DNA from: Nitrospirota bacterium
GTDB lineage: Bacteria; Nitrospirota; Nitrospiria; SBBL01; JAADHI01
Assembly: GCA_029261215.1 (NCBI GenBank)
Contig: JAJDBT010000039.1
Span: 1 to 63,038 of the forward strand
Direction: 5' to 3'
DNA length: 63,038 nucleotides
Shown: positions 56,021 through 63,038 of the stretch, piece after piece
How positions within the stretch are numbered: position 1 is the first letter of the stretch
Layout: every line of letters starts with the position of its first letter
Position numbers and translations under genes: made by a program
Notes under the pieces: generated by a model
What the model saw: only the letters and a program-made list of their open reading frames with translations
Database searches by the model: none
What the model was told of the DNA's origin: nothing

Positions 56021-56115
56021 TTCGCCTCACATGCCTCCGGTTCAAAATGGCCTTATTGTATCAGAGGATAGGCCGCTCTGCACCTTTCCTTTTTGATCTT
56101 TCAATTTTTCACTGC

Positions 56116-56144
56116 TTGACATTCAAGGGAGGGGTCGATAAAAT
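56116..56144 (+). promoter_or_regulatory. Strong promoter for tRNA-Asn
   Basis: TTGACA and TAAAAT are 17 bases apart. The expected transcription start is almost at the first base of the tRNA, the usual layout for a tRNA promoter. Confidence 0.75.
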
Positions 56145-56154
56145 CCTGCCACAT

Positions 56155-56230
56155 TCCCCAGTAGCTCAGTTGGCAGAGCAGACGGCTGTTAACCGTCTTG
56201 TCGCTGGTTCGAGTCCGGCCTGGGGAGCCA
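56155..56230 (+). tRNA. tRNA-Asn (anticodon GTT)
   Basis: Acceptor TCCCCAG pairs with CTGGGGA. The anticodon stem GACGG/CCGTC holds the loop CTGTTAA, anticodon GTT. The T loop reads GGTTCGAGTCC. CCA is encoded. Confidence 0.97.
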
Positions 56231-56240
56231 ATTTATTCGA

Positions 56241-56567
56241 ATGAGTATCCAGCTTGTCATGAAGGATCTTTATTCACGCAAAATTTTATTTCTTTTCATC
56301 GTCAGTTTCGCATTCTTTGGATGTGCCACTTTCGGGGAAGAGGTTCAACTTGGGGCAACACAAGAGGATGTTGAAAAAGCCTTGGGAAAAGCAGTCGGCT
56401 TTCATCGGCGCACAATGCCGAATAAAGAAACAAGGGAGATTTGGGTTTACCACGATCGGAGACCCAACATTAAAAATCACCTCTATCCTGACACACTCCT
56501 CATCGTATTTAGCAACGGGAAAGTCGTCGCGAAAAACCCAAACGATCCTTATGGCCCACTCAAATAA
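56241..56567 (+). CDS. Small lipoprotein, BamE/OmlA-like
   Basis: The protein has about 108 residues and a lipoprotein signal (ILFLFIVSFAFFGCATFG). The mature part resembles SmpA/OmlA/BamE-type small lipoproteins: VQLGATQEDVEKALGKAVGF, then a polar stretch with IWVYHDRRPNI and a final beta segment TLLIVFSNGKVVAKNPND. BamE helps the outer-membrane assembly complex; a single copy like this could also be a different member of the fold. Start could be ATG 56241 or, giving a more usual signal peptide, ATG 56259. It lies between two tRNA genes and probably shares the tRNA-Asn promoter. Confidence 0.6.
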   Translation: MSIQLVMKDLYSRKILFLFIVSFAFFGCATFGEEVQLGATQEDVEKALGKAVGFHRRTMPNKETREIWVYHDRRPNIKNHLYPDTLLIVFSNGKVVAKNPNDPYGPLK

Positions 56568-56574
56568 AGCGTTT

Positions 56575-56604
56575 TTTACACGATAATGCTTTCATACATA
56601 TAAA
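56575..56604 (+). promoter_or_regulatory. Promoter for tRNA-Cys
   Basis: TTTACA and TATAAA with an 18-base spacer. The predicted transcription start coincides with the tRNA-Cys 5' end. Confidence 0.6.
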
Positions 56605-56610
56605 ATAATG

Positions 56611-56686
56611 GGCGGCGTACCCAAGTGGTTAAGGGAGCAGTCTGCAAAACTGTCATTCAGCGGTTCAACTCCGCTCGCCGCCTCCA
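56611..56686 (+). tRNA. tRNA-Cys (anticodon GCA)
   Basis: Acceptor GGCGGCG pairs with CGCCGCC. The anticodon stem GCAGT/ACTGT holds the loop CTGCAAA, anticodon GCA. The T loop region is CGGTTCAACTCCG. CCA is encoded. Confidence 0.95.
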
Positions 56687-56738
56687 TTTTTCAATTTTTT
56701 TATTATCCAGTAAAACCTGTCGATCCTGACTAAACCAC

Positions 56739-57068
56739 CTATTTTTCAGGAAGCGTGGTCACAAATTTTTCGCAGATCGACACCCATGCTAAAAGATCTT
56801 CATCCGATTCAAAGCCTTCGGGGTCTACATATAAAAATCCCTTCAAGGGCCGTCCGGTGAAGTCCATTTCGCGGGTGTGCGGATGTCTCAGCATTTCGGC
56901 ATATTGATCAATCCCCACGCGGGCCATGAGGGTATCGTGCACAACCCCGCAGCACATGTGCCCCCGCAGCATGAAGGCAAGTCCGCCAAACATCTTTTTT
57001 TCAAGAATGTCATCGCGATCTATAAAAATTTCCCGCAGCCTTTCGGCAAGGCCCTCGTCATAAGGCAT
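56739..57068 (-). CDS. TfoX N-terminal domain protein
   Basis: The 109-residue protein matches the TfoX/Sxy N-terminal domain: LAERLREIFIDRDDILEKKM, FGGLAFMLRGHMCCGVVHD and REMDFTGRPLKGFLYVDPEG. In Haemophilus and relatives full TfoX induces competence genes; single-domain proteins like this are widespread and mostly unstudied, so the competence role should not be assumed. The gene stands alone, with about 200 empty bases on its upstream side. Confidence 0.85.
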   Translation of the reverse strand: MPYDEGLAERLREIFIDRDDILEKKMFGGLAFMLRGHMCCGVVHDTLMARVGIDQYAEMLRHPHTREMDFTGRPLKGFLYVDPEGFESDEDLLAWVSICEKFVTTLPEK

Positions 57069-57266
57069 ATTTTTATTCTGACTGATGTTGTGAAATTATG
57101 TTTTGCGGCTCTTTTTAAAGAACAATTCTAACGGGATTCAGTCTACTTTTAAAGCCTTTATCGCACAAGCTTAAAAACAACCGGAGGGGTCTTTGGACAG
57201 ACAAGAAGAACACCTGGTCGAGAAATCAAACTAAAATAACGCGACCAGGCGACCTACAGCAATCGA

Positions 57267-57533
57267 CTAAAGATTATTGATTGTATTTCTCAGCTTTAAA
57301 ACCAGGGCCGCCTTGTTTGATTCTTTTAAAATATTGCCCCAAATCATCTCGCGAAGATAGGAATTGGTTCCAACTTTCTCGATGACGCGTGAAAGAAAAT
57401 CATCATTTTCTCCAAGAGAAGTCATTTCTTTCAGGGATTGAATGAGTTCAGGTTCGAGATTGACTGAATAATCATCTACAAGTAGGTATGCAGGATAAAC
57501 CGGATCGTGCCGTTTTTCAAATGTAATAGACAT
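57267..57533 (-). CDS. Small hypothetical protein, 88 residues
   Basis: The ATG at 57533 has AAGGAG nine bases upstream. A longer open frame starting at 57581 lacks a binding site and is not used here. The product is soluble, with a helical C-terminal half (LREMIWGNILKESNKAALVL). I recognise no family. It lies alone in a poorly populated stretch between the TfoX and PhoD genes. Confidence 0.55.
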   Translation of the reverse strand: MSITFEKRHDPVYPAYLLVDDYSVNLEPELIQSLKEMTSLGENDDFLSRVIEKVGTNSYLREMIWGNILKESNKAALVLKLRNTINNL

Positions 57534-57710
57534 ATGGATAAACTCCTTATAGATGGTGTACCCAAAACCCTGCCGGATCATGGGCTGAAAATACTACTGA
57601 ACATGACTTGGTCATATTGAGTATATCAAGGAATCGTAAAGGAGCAAGGCGCTGAGGCCGGTGAAAATTCTAGAAGAGTTTGACTTTTTCTGAGGTCATA
57701 AAACCTAGGG

Positions 57711-57747
57711 CTTCACCTGCCCGGCCAGGCGGGCCGAGTAGGTGAAG
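57711..57747 (-). terminator. GC-rich hairpin, probable phoD terminator
   Basis: CTTCACCT and AGGTGAAG form an 8-bp outer stem around an inner GCCCG/CGGGC stem, a GC-rich patch amid A+T-rich DNA. It lies 24 bases past the phoD stop. A T-rich tract follows on the minus strand only after several bases, so a structural or REP-like role is also possible. Confidence 0.5.
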
Positions 57748-57770
57748 ACAAAAAAATGACCCTTTGAATC

Positions 57771-59501
57771 TTACCAGTCGGTTAATTGTAAACGCTGGGG
57801 AGCGCTGTTCATTGCGCCACTTTTTTTACGGGTTTTTATCGGGCTTCCTGATTGGTCAAACAGGTGAAAAAGAAGTTGTTGATTGGCAGGGTCAATATCG
57901 ATCCGGCAAAAATTGTCGCATTGTGTAAAACCCCAGGCCGTGTAATCCATTGTCCCATTTCCTTCAGAAAGATCAAAGGTATCGCGATTTTTAGGATCAC
58001 TGGAATCATGCACATAGTCTGCAGGGTTGCCATCTGCAAAAGGAAAGGGCCAATAAAAGGCCGATGAGGTTAAACAATAGGCCGTAATTTCATTCGATGG
58101 GCCACCGTTAAACGTCATTTTAGCCACATTTGAACAATGCACATCTCCACTTAAAAAAATGACGTTTTGAATGTGATGTTCAACAATACAGTCGAGTATC
58201 GCGCGACGGGTATTGGGAAACCCCGGCCACGAGTCACTGTCTTCCTTGTTCTTGAAACCTTCCCGGGTTGAGATTACGGTGTTCGGCACAAACACAGAAG
58301 AAGAAGCGATAAATTTCGGAGTATTCCCCCTGGCGGCCTGTTGGGCCTGAAGCCAATGAATCAGCCGTTCCAGTTGACCCGGCTCAGTCGGGTGTTGCGC
58401 AGGACGCCCCAAGAGATGGTTGTCATGCAGACCTTCCTGTTCATCCTGAAAACGCTGCGTCCGGGTATCCAGGACAAAAAAAGGATAGCCTTCGCAAAGA
58501 AAATCATAATAAAGCAGGGGCGTCTGGGGATTGTGCAATGCCTCCTGAACCGCTGAAAGCTTCTTTTTTTCGGGGAGGGGAACGCAGTTATCCCAGGATC
58601 GTGGGCCATGACTCCATTGATAACTCAAGTAGGCATCGATTGCGATGTTGAATAATACGCGTTTCTTCCGGTCTTTGTTTATCCGGTCTTGTGTCCAGTT
58701 GTCTTCTATTTCGTGATCATCCAGAGTCATGTAGGTGGGGATATGCCTCAAAAATTCGCGCATGTTTCTTGACCCGAAGGCGGTCGTGTAGCGCTCCTGA
58801 AATTCTTCATAGGTGTCGGCTAAACAAAGGGGGATTTTGTTAAACATATCTGCATAGATCTGATCCCCGATCATCAACGAGAAGCGAATATCTTTTCCAT
58901 GATCACGCAACATCGGGCCAAAAACCCGGTCTGAGGCTTTACGCTTCCAAAGCAGTCCGGGGTACCGGCATGATCCCACTAAAAAACTGAGGCCCGTCTT
59001 TGGTTTTCCATTGGCTGCAGGAACAGAAAATGTTCTAAATTCAGCTTCGACGTAAGCGTCCGGCATTCGGTTAAGTACATCGACCCAATTTTTTGGATGA
59101 GGTAAACGTCCGACAAGCGTTTTATCGGGCACGTCATAATCATTGTCAAAGGCATCATCGACCGTCAAAGTCGATAAACGCACCTTGTATTGCGTTGCCG
59201 GGGTGAGGCGATAGGGCACTGCCTCTGCCCCGCCCTGTGCGGCCTTGAATAGACCGATTTCCGTCCCCAAAGTAAAAATCCCGGTCCGATTGTGCCCACG
59301 ATGAAGCCGAAAATAAGCCAAAGAATCCGGATCAACGGTATTGTCCTGTTTCACGACTCCGATCACCCCCAAGGTACGTCGGACTTCGGATTCTTTTTCG
59401 ACCGCATTATCCGGATTGGACGCTGCAATCCAGAGGCGGCACGATTCATGTGTCGTATGGCCTACAATCGGCCCAAGGCTCGGTTTTCTTAAACTACTCA
59501 T
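57771..59501 (-). CDS. PhoD-like metallophosphatase
   Basis: The 576-residue protein has the PhoD/phosphodiesterase metal motifs: IGDQIYADMFNKIP, MTLDDHEIEDNWTQDR and NVIFLSGDVHCSN, plus an N-terminal VGHTTHESCRLWIAASN barrel region. PhoD enzymes split phosphodiesters and usually leave by the Tat route, but no twin-arginine or Sec signal is visible here, so it may stay in the cytoplasm. It follows two small genes on the same strand, with only about 60 bases between, and they may be one unit. Confidence 0.88.
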   Translation of the reverse strand: MSSLRKPSLGPIVGHTTHESCRLWIAASNPDNAVEKESEVRRTLGVIGVVKQDNTVDPDSLAYFRLHRGHNRTGIFTLGTEIGLFKAAQGGAEAVPYRLTPATQYKVRLSTLTVDDAFDNDYDVPDKTLVGRLPHPKNWVDVLNRMPDAYVEAEFRTFSVPAANGKPKTGLSFLVGSCRYPGLLWKRKASDRVFGPMLRDHGKDIRFSLMIGDQIYADMFNKIPLCLADTYEEFQERYTTAFGSRNMREFLRHIPTYMTLDDHEIEDNWTQDRINKDRKKRVLFNIAIDAYLSYQWSHGPRSWDNCVPLPEKKKLSAVQEALHNPQTPLLYYDFLCEGYPFFVLDTRTQRFQDEQEGLHDNHLLGRPAQHPTEPGQLERLIHWLQAQQAARGNTPKFIASSSVFVPNTVISTREGFKNKEDSDSWPGFPNTRRAILDCIVEHHIQNVIFLSGDVHCSNVAKMTFNGGPSNEITAYCLTSSAFYWPFPFADGNPADYVHDSSDPKNRDTFDLSEGNGTMDYTAWGFTQCDNFCRIDIDPANQQLLFHLFDQSGSPIKTRKKSGAMNSAPQRLQLTDW

Positions 59502-59563
59502 ATGTTTCCTCCAAAATAAATATGTTTAGCCATAAACCTGAAATGGGGATGTCACCTCTGCCC

Positions 59564-59848
59564 TTATGCAAACTTTTCGATCAAAGTCAGCACCACACCT
59601 CCGAATTTTTCTGCATTTAGAACCAAATGATTGACCCTGGTATTTCTTTCATCCGCCGACTTCACAATTTGCATTAACTCCGAAAGCTTTTTAACATCGG
59701 CAGGGTCTGGGAACAGCGATTGAACTTCGTCGTCTGTCATACGCGTAAGGGACGAAATTTTTGAAGCAAGCTTTGCATCGGTTCGATCGCCACTCTCTTT
59801 GATAATGTCGTCCAATTCACGGTCCAATGCGTTCCAATCAACCGGCAT
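59564..59848 (-). CDS. Small acidic hypothetical protein, 94 residues
   Basis: A soluble, mostly helical and acidic protein (LDRELDDIIKESGDRTDAKL, then MTDDEVQSLFPDPADVKKLS) ending in a hydrophobic helix (GGVVLTLIEKFA). The family is not recognised. The clear AAGGAGG binding site lies before the ATG. It is 29 bases from the lipoprotein gene upstream and about 60 from phoD downstream, so the three are probably co-transcribed. Confidence 0.65.
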   Translation of the reverse strand: MPVDWNALDRELDDIIKESGDRTDAKLASKISSLTRMTDDEVQSLFPDPADVKKLSELMQIVKSADERNTRVNHLVLNAEKFGGVVLTLIEKFA

Positions 59849-59877
59849 GTTTCCTCCTTTTTTAACCTTTGCTTTCC

Positions 59878-60540
59878 CTAATGTTTGTCCCGAAGTTCCT
59901 GGAGTGTTTTAATATATTTTTTAGCCGACTTTACCCGATCAGGCATGTCCGCTGCCACGTTCAAAAGTCCGGATACAGCATCATCCGTTTTTGAAAGAAT
60001 CTGTCCGAGCTTTTCGTCAGACAATCCTGCCTTTTCAATATACCGAGTCCGGTTGGCTTCTACTTTAGCGGCAGAAAGCAAAAAGCTCGTAATGCTGTTA
60101 TTGATCGCTTTCGCCTCTGTAAACTCTTTTCTAAGCTGGTTTTCGACAACATCTTCAAGCTCATCCAGCGGCGCAATCAATTCGACTCGTTTCGCATTGA
60201 TCTTTTCCTGAAGTTTGGGGCCAATTTTGATAATAAAGTCCAAGCGCGCCTTTTCGTCCTTTTCAGAAACAATGGTCTGCCACGCCCTCGCAATCGTTGG
60301 GTGGGAAAAAAATTCAGCTGCAAAATGAGGCACCCATTCCTTTTGGATAAACTGGTCTACAGCATTCCGCTTTTCATCAAAAAAACGATGTAGCAACGTA
60401 AGATGCGCTTCTTCAATCCGCCCGATCTTCTCTCCAAGCTCCGCCGATAAACGAGGGGCTTCCGAGGGAATCGTGGCGCAGCCCAGCATCAAAACACTTG
60501 TTAAAAAAAATCCGGTGACCCTGTACATGATTCTTCTCAT
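59878..60540 (-). CDS. Hypothetical lipoprotein, 220 residues
   Basis: The N-terminus is a lipoprotein signal (MYRVTGFFLTSVLMLGCATI) with the cysteine near residue 21. The rest is helical and charged, predicted coiled coil (KIGRIEEAHLTLLHRFFDEK, then KINAKRVELIAPLDELEDVV), with no known domain. It is probably anchored to the outer membrane on the periplasmic side. It heads the small lipoprotein/94-residue protein/PhoD set, downstream of a candidate promoter. Confidence 0.65.
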   Translation of the reverse strand: MRRIMYRVTGFFLTSVLMLGCATIPSEAPRLSAELGEKIGRIEEAHLTLLHRFFDEKRNAVDQFIQKEWVPHFAAEFFSHPTIARAWQTIVSEKDEKARLDFIIKIGPKLQEKINAKRVELIAPLDELEDVVENQLRKEFTEAKAINNSITSFLLSAAKVEANRTRYIEKAGLSDEKLGQILSKTDDAVSGLLNVAADMPDRVKSAKKYIKTLQELRDKH

Positions 60541-60706
60541 TTATTAACGTCCTGTTCCATTTTTAAAACCAAAGAACATGATGATCGCGAGGATAAAACC
60601 CTTTAAAATCCACTAACCATACTTGAAGACGACCACATCATCTGCACACATAATCATGACACATAGTCGGAAAGGAGATGACACTTTGAAGAGATGATTT
60701 GGCAAA

Positions 60707-60735
60707 GATATACAGAATATGCATCTAAATTGCAA
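60707..60735 (-). promoter_or_regulatory. Candidate promoter for the 59878-60540 lipoprotein
   Basis: On the minus strand TTGCAA and TATATC are 17 bases apart. The leader would be about 160 bases, longer than usual, so the assignment is uncertain. Confidence 0.4.
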
Positions 60736-60842
60736 GAAGCCCCCCTAAACCCCCAGAACCTTAAAACAAACCCCACCTTCGTTCGTCTTCTTTTTCACAT
60801 TTTTTCAAGCCCAAAGAAGAACGACAAATTCCATATTTTTTG

Positions 60843-60870
60843 TTGACAAGCTTCTCGAATTGGTTATGAT
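60843..60870 (+). promoter_or_regulatory. Sigma70-type promoter for the MltD-like gene
   Basis: A perfect TTGACA is followed after 16 bases by TATGAT, about 78 bases before the GTG start. Confidence 0.65.
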
Positions 60871-60947
60871 TATGGTTATCGTGCATTTATAGAGGGCGAT
60901 CAAAAAAACATCGACCCTTCACCTCTTACATTTATTGGGATATCACT

Positions 60948-62747
60948 GTGCATTTTCATCTAACCTTTCGACGTTTACTTTCCCTGACAGTCTTCATTAG
61001 CCTGTTCATGCCCCTTAAACCACATGCGTCTCTCTCTGTGTGGGGCTTTGAAGATTCCACGCCTGAGAAGACATCAAGCAAAAATGCACAGGAAAAACCC
61101 GCGTTGGAAACAGCTGGCAATTCAGCAAAAATCGGGTCTGCTCCAATATGGATTGAAACCACACATGATCGGACCACAGACGAAACAAATCGCGCTGACC
61201 CGTTCACATCCCTAACTGAATTCGATACGACAGATGAAGGAAGCAGCGGTGGGCTGGACCCACTTTCTGACACATCCGAACTTGAGACAACAGAACTCAA
61301 AGAAGAAGCCGTAAAAGAACTCACACCCAGCGAAATTGAAGAAGCCGCACTTTCCAATGATCCATCAGAACTCACAGACGAAGCACTTTCAGACTTGATT
61401 CAAGAAGGTGAAGACAATACAGCGACTCCGCCTGCTTTAAACGAGATCCCCTCAGAAATAACTTATGACATGCCGGTGGCTCCGGATAATGAACATGTCA
61501 AAAAATATATCTCCCTCTTTCAAAATCGCCTACGCCCAAACTTTGAAAAATGGTTGTCACGTTCCGGCCGCTATACAGAAATGATTCAGAGGACGCTGCG
61601 AGAAAACAATCTTCCCGAAGACTTGCTCTATCTCGCTCTGATTGAAAGCGGTTTTAGTCCACATGCCTATTCACGATCAAAAGCGAGCGGCGTGTGGCAA
61701 TTCATGAAAGGCACAGGGAAACGATATGGACTGCGTATTGATCAATGGATTGACGAACGACGTGATCCGGTAAAATCAACCCAGGCCGCAGCAAGATATC
61801 TGACCGAGCTTTACAACATGTTTGGTTCCTGGCCTTTAGCACTCGCCGCTTACAACGCAGGAGAAGGGCGTGTTTCACGCACCATCATCCGGGTCAGGAC
61901 GCGGGACTTTTGGACCTTGAGAGAATCAAGGCATTTGCATCCTGAAACCAGAAATTACGTCCCGAAATTCATGGCGGCGACTATTATGAGCAAAGCCCCT
62001 GAGCGTTATGGTTTTTCCATTGAATATGAAGCGCCTTGGGAATACGAGGAAGTTGAGATTCAGAGTGCGACTTATCTGAGCGCGATTGCAAAATATGCAG
62101 GTATTTCCGTCAAAGAGCTCAAAAACTATAATCCGGAGCTCAAACAAAACATCACACCGCCCCGTGCACCAGGCTACAAAATTAAATTGCCTCCCGGTAC
62201 AAAAGAAGCCTTTTTATCGGCCTATTCTCCAGATAAAGAAGAGCAGATTTTTATCGGTCGCACCTTCAAACATCGTGTCCGAAGAGGGGAAAACATCTCG
62301 TCTATTGCCGCACGATACGGGGTCAGTGCCCACATGCTGATGGACACCAATAACCTGAGTAGAAAAAGCATTATTCGGGTCGGGCAAACCATTTTAGTTC
62401 ACGAAAGCCCAATCGTTTCCGGCAACAAACACCGGATTCGAAGAGGCGAGTCCATTAGTACCATTGCTTCAAAGTATCGGGTTTCAATCCGAAAACTCCT
62501 TGATGCCAATGACCTCAGCAAAAGAAGTGTGATTCGGGCAGGGGATACACTTACAATCCCTTCCTCATCACACACGAAAAGATCCAAAACGGTTCACAAC
62601 ACCCCCAAACGCCATCGAATTCGCTCCGGGGAATCCATCAGCACCATCGCACAAAAATATGCCATTCGCATTAAAGATCTCCTGAACGCAAACCAACTGA
62701 CAAAGCAGAGTGTCATTCGAGCCGGGCATACCCTCATCATCCCTTAA
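60948..62747 (+). CDS. mltD: MltD-like membrane-bound lytic murein transglycosylase with LysM repeats
   Basis: The 599-residue protein starts at GTG 60948. A signal peptide (LLSLTVFISLFMPLKPHASL) is followed by a roughly 130-residue acidic, serine/threonine-rich linker. A lytic transglycosylase domain sits at about residues 200-370, with the catalytic glutamate in LYLALIESGFSPHAYSRSKA, then GVWQFMKGTGKRYG and LALAAYNAGEGRVSRTII. After it come a degenerate LysM-like segment and three clear LysM repeats (HRVRRGENISSIAARYGVS, HRIRRGESISTIASKYRVS, HRIRSGESISTIAQKYAIR). The enzyme cleaves peptidoglycan with anhydromuramic products, and the LysM repeats bind the glycan. No lipobox, so it may be soluble in the periplasm. 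Confidence 0.93.
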   Translation: MHFHLTFRRLLSLTVFISLFMPLKPHASLSVWGFEDSTPEKTSSKNAQEKPALETAGNSAKIGSAPIWIETTHDRTTDETNRADPFTSLTEFDTTDEGSSGGLDPLSDTSELETTELKEEAVKELTPSEIEEAALSNDPSELTDEALSDLIQEGEDNTATPPALNEIPSEITYDMPVAPDNEHVKKYISLFQNRLRPNFEKWLSRSGRYTEMIQRTLRENNLPEDLLYLALIESGFSPHAYSRSKASGVWQFMKGTGKRYGLRIDQWIDERRDPVKSTQAAARYLTELYNMFGSWPLALAAYNAGEGRVSRTIIRVRTRDFWTLRESRHLHPETRNYVPKFMAATIMSKAPERYGFSIEYEAPWEYEEVEIQSATYLSAIAKYAGISVKELKNYNPELKQNITPPRAPGYKIKLPPGTKEAFLSAYSPDKEEQIFIGRTFKHRVRRGENISSIAARYGVSAHMLMDTNNLSRKSIIRVGQTILVHESPIVSGNKHRIRRGESISTIASKYRVSIRKLLDANDLSKRSVIRAGDTLTIPSSSHTKRSKTVHNTPKRHRIRSGESISTIAQKYAIRIKDLLNANQLTKQSVIRAGHTLIIP

Positions 62748-62846
62748 AACCCCTTATTTTAAAGAACTTTCAAGGTTTAAATCCGGCTTAAACTGGCTTG
62801 TTTCTGTAAGAGAGACTAAGCAGGAAAACATCTGGCAGACCCATCC

Positions 62847-62887
62847 AGCCTAAGCCAATATGCACATCAAACACATCGGCTTAGGCT
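62847..62887. repeat. 10-bp inverted repeat downstream of mltD
   Basis: AGCCTAAGCC (62847-62856) and GGCTTAGGCT (62878-62887) are perfect complements with a 21-base spacer. No T run follows. It may be a weak terminator, a protein-binding site, or part of the flank of the adjacent insertion sequence. Confidence 0.45.
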
Positions 62888-62912
62888 AATCTGATGAACC
62901 TAGTGTAGTGTC

Positions 62913-63038
62913 CTAAACTAGTTGGAGTTTATCTAGGGTTGCACGGGCACGATCAACTTTTGTCAATATTTCTTCAGCAGATTTGGTCCATACGAAGGGT
63001 GCCGGATCATCATTATGCTTTTCGATATAACGAAGGAT
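62913..63038 (-). CDS. IS630-family transposase, C-terminal end only
   Basis: The minus-strand frame from the window edge to the stop at 62913 encodes 41 residues that look like the C-terminus of IS630-type transposases: LRYIEKHNDDPAPFVWTKSA, then EEILTKVDRARATL. The N-terminal part and the DDE/DDD triad lie outside the window. The inverted repeat cannot be placed with certainty; TAGTGTAGTGTCC just after the stop is a candidate tip beginning with a TA dinucleotide, the usual IS630 target. Confidence 0.8.
   Translation of the reverse strand: MLRYIEKHNDDPAPFVWTKSAEEILTKVDRARATLDKLQLV

Larger units (their letters stand above)
60541..60947. other. Divergent intergenic region before the MltD-like gene
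   Basis: About 400 bases without a gene. It holds a candidate minus-strand promoter at 60707-60735 for the lipoprotein, a strong plus-strand promoter at 60843-60870 for the MltD-like gene, and a short 8-bp inverted repeat (TCTTCTTT/AAAGAAGA) around 60788-60827. Nothing resembling a structured RNA was seen. Confidence 0.5.

Noticed and set aside
56021-56150. Possible cobalamin or SAM riboswitch upstream of metH
   Set aside because: The space is about 130 bases and lacks the B12-box and SAM core motifs. It contains only promoter-like sequence.
57190-57240. Tiny 13-codon frame with a GGAGG-like site, next to an 8-bp inverted repeat (CCTGGTCG/CGACCAGG)
   Set aside because: Too short and with no similarity to judge; the binding site spacing is only fair. 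Could be a decayed gene end, but no evidence supports it.
62270-62745. Repeated DNA segments at the end of the MltD-like gene, considered as a CRISPR-like array
   Set aside because: They are the coding sequence of LysM repeats in one frame, with no constant spacer length.

Overview
The window looks like chromosome from a Gram-negative (two-membrane) bacterium of moderate G+C. Outer-membrane and lipoprotein genes, LysM/SLT murein enzymes, BamE-like and Rap1a-like secreted proteins, and an RpoS-like sigma factor all point to a diderm. The order rho-rpmE-prfA-prmC-murA-hisG-hisD-hisB-hisH-hisA-hisF, a short-form HisG, hslV-hslU-argB, and a split pntAA-pntAB-pntB transhydrogenase recall Nitrospirota and 'deltaproteobacterial' lineages. 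That placement is inference from gene order, not a phylogeny. Both edges fall inside insertion sequences (an IS3-family remnant at 1-753 and an IS630-type transposase end at 62913-63038), so the window is probably a whole contig broken at repeats.

Region by region. 787-10760 is one long minus-strand block running from rho and rpmE through release factor 1 and its methylase, murA, and six histidine genes. A small S23/IVP-type four-helix gene sits between hisB and hisH with 7-bp flanking direct repeats, which suggests an insertion that broke a 4-nt hisB/hisH overlap. 11378-14447 is a three-gene plus-strand cluster (uncharacterised HFDTDG protein, M20 peptidase, unknown protein). 14472-21793 holds class I aldolase, a lipoate ligase-like protein, a TonB-like orphan, accA and dnaE. 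21998-23678 holds a DUF302 protein and a DyP peroxidase. 23789-26654 is the proton-translocating transhydrogenase.

26852-29882 has a Reg_prop propeller protein overlapping nadK, a small membrane protein, and a YjbQ gene that apparently starts at AUU. 30100-33409 is alanine dehydrogenase, tRNA-Pro, acylphosphatase, an RpoS-like sigma factor, apt and a CopZ-like chaperone, all on one strand with tight spacing. 33555-38646 carries a thiamine-binding-type protein, YgfZ, HslVU protease and ArgB. 38656-44894 has two FGE-fold lipoproteins, a beta-barrel, glycogen synthase, a Rap1a-like protein and trpS. 45115-52544 has a DUF4864 protein, Rel/SpoT, glucan phosphorylase, a Nudix hydrolase and a propeller protein with membrane segments inside a fibronectin-like domain. 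52556-62747 has metH, tRNA-Asn, tRNA-Cys, a PhoD-like phosphatase, small unknown proteins and an MltD-like murein transglycosylase.

Most genes are ordinary housekeeping genes. No CRISPR array, prophage or recognisable defence island was seen. The most unusual signals are the apparent IVP insertion in the his operon, the AUU-started yjbQ, acylphosphatase beginning 5 nt after a tRNA 3' end, the repeat-rich trpS/DUF4864 divergent promoter region, and the embedded lipoprotein-like segment in the propeller protein.
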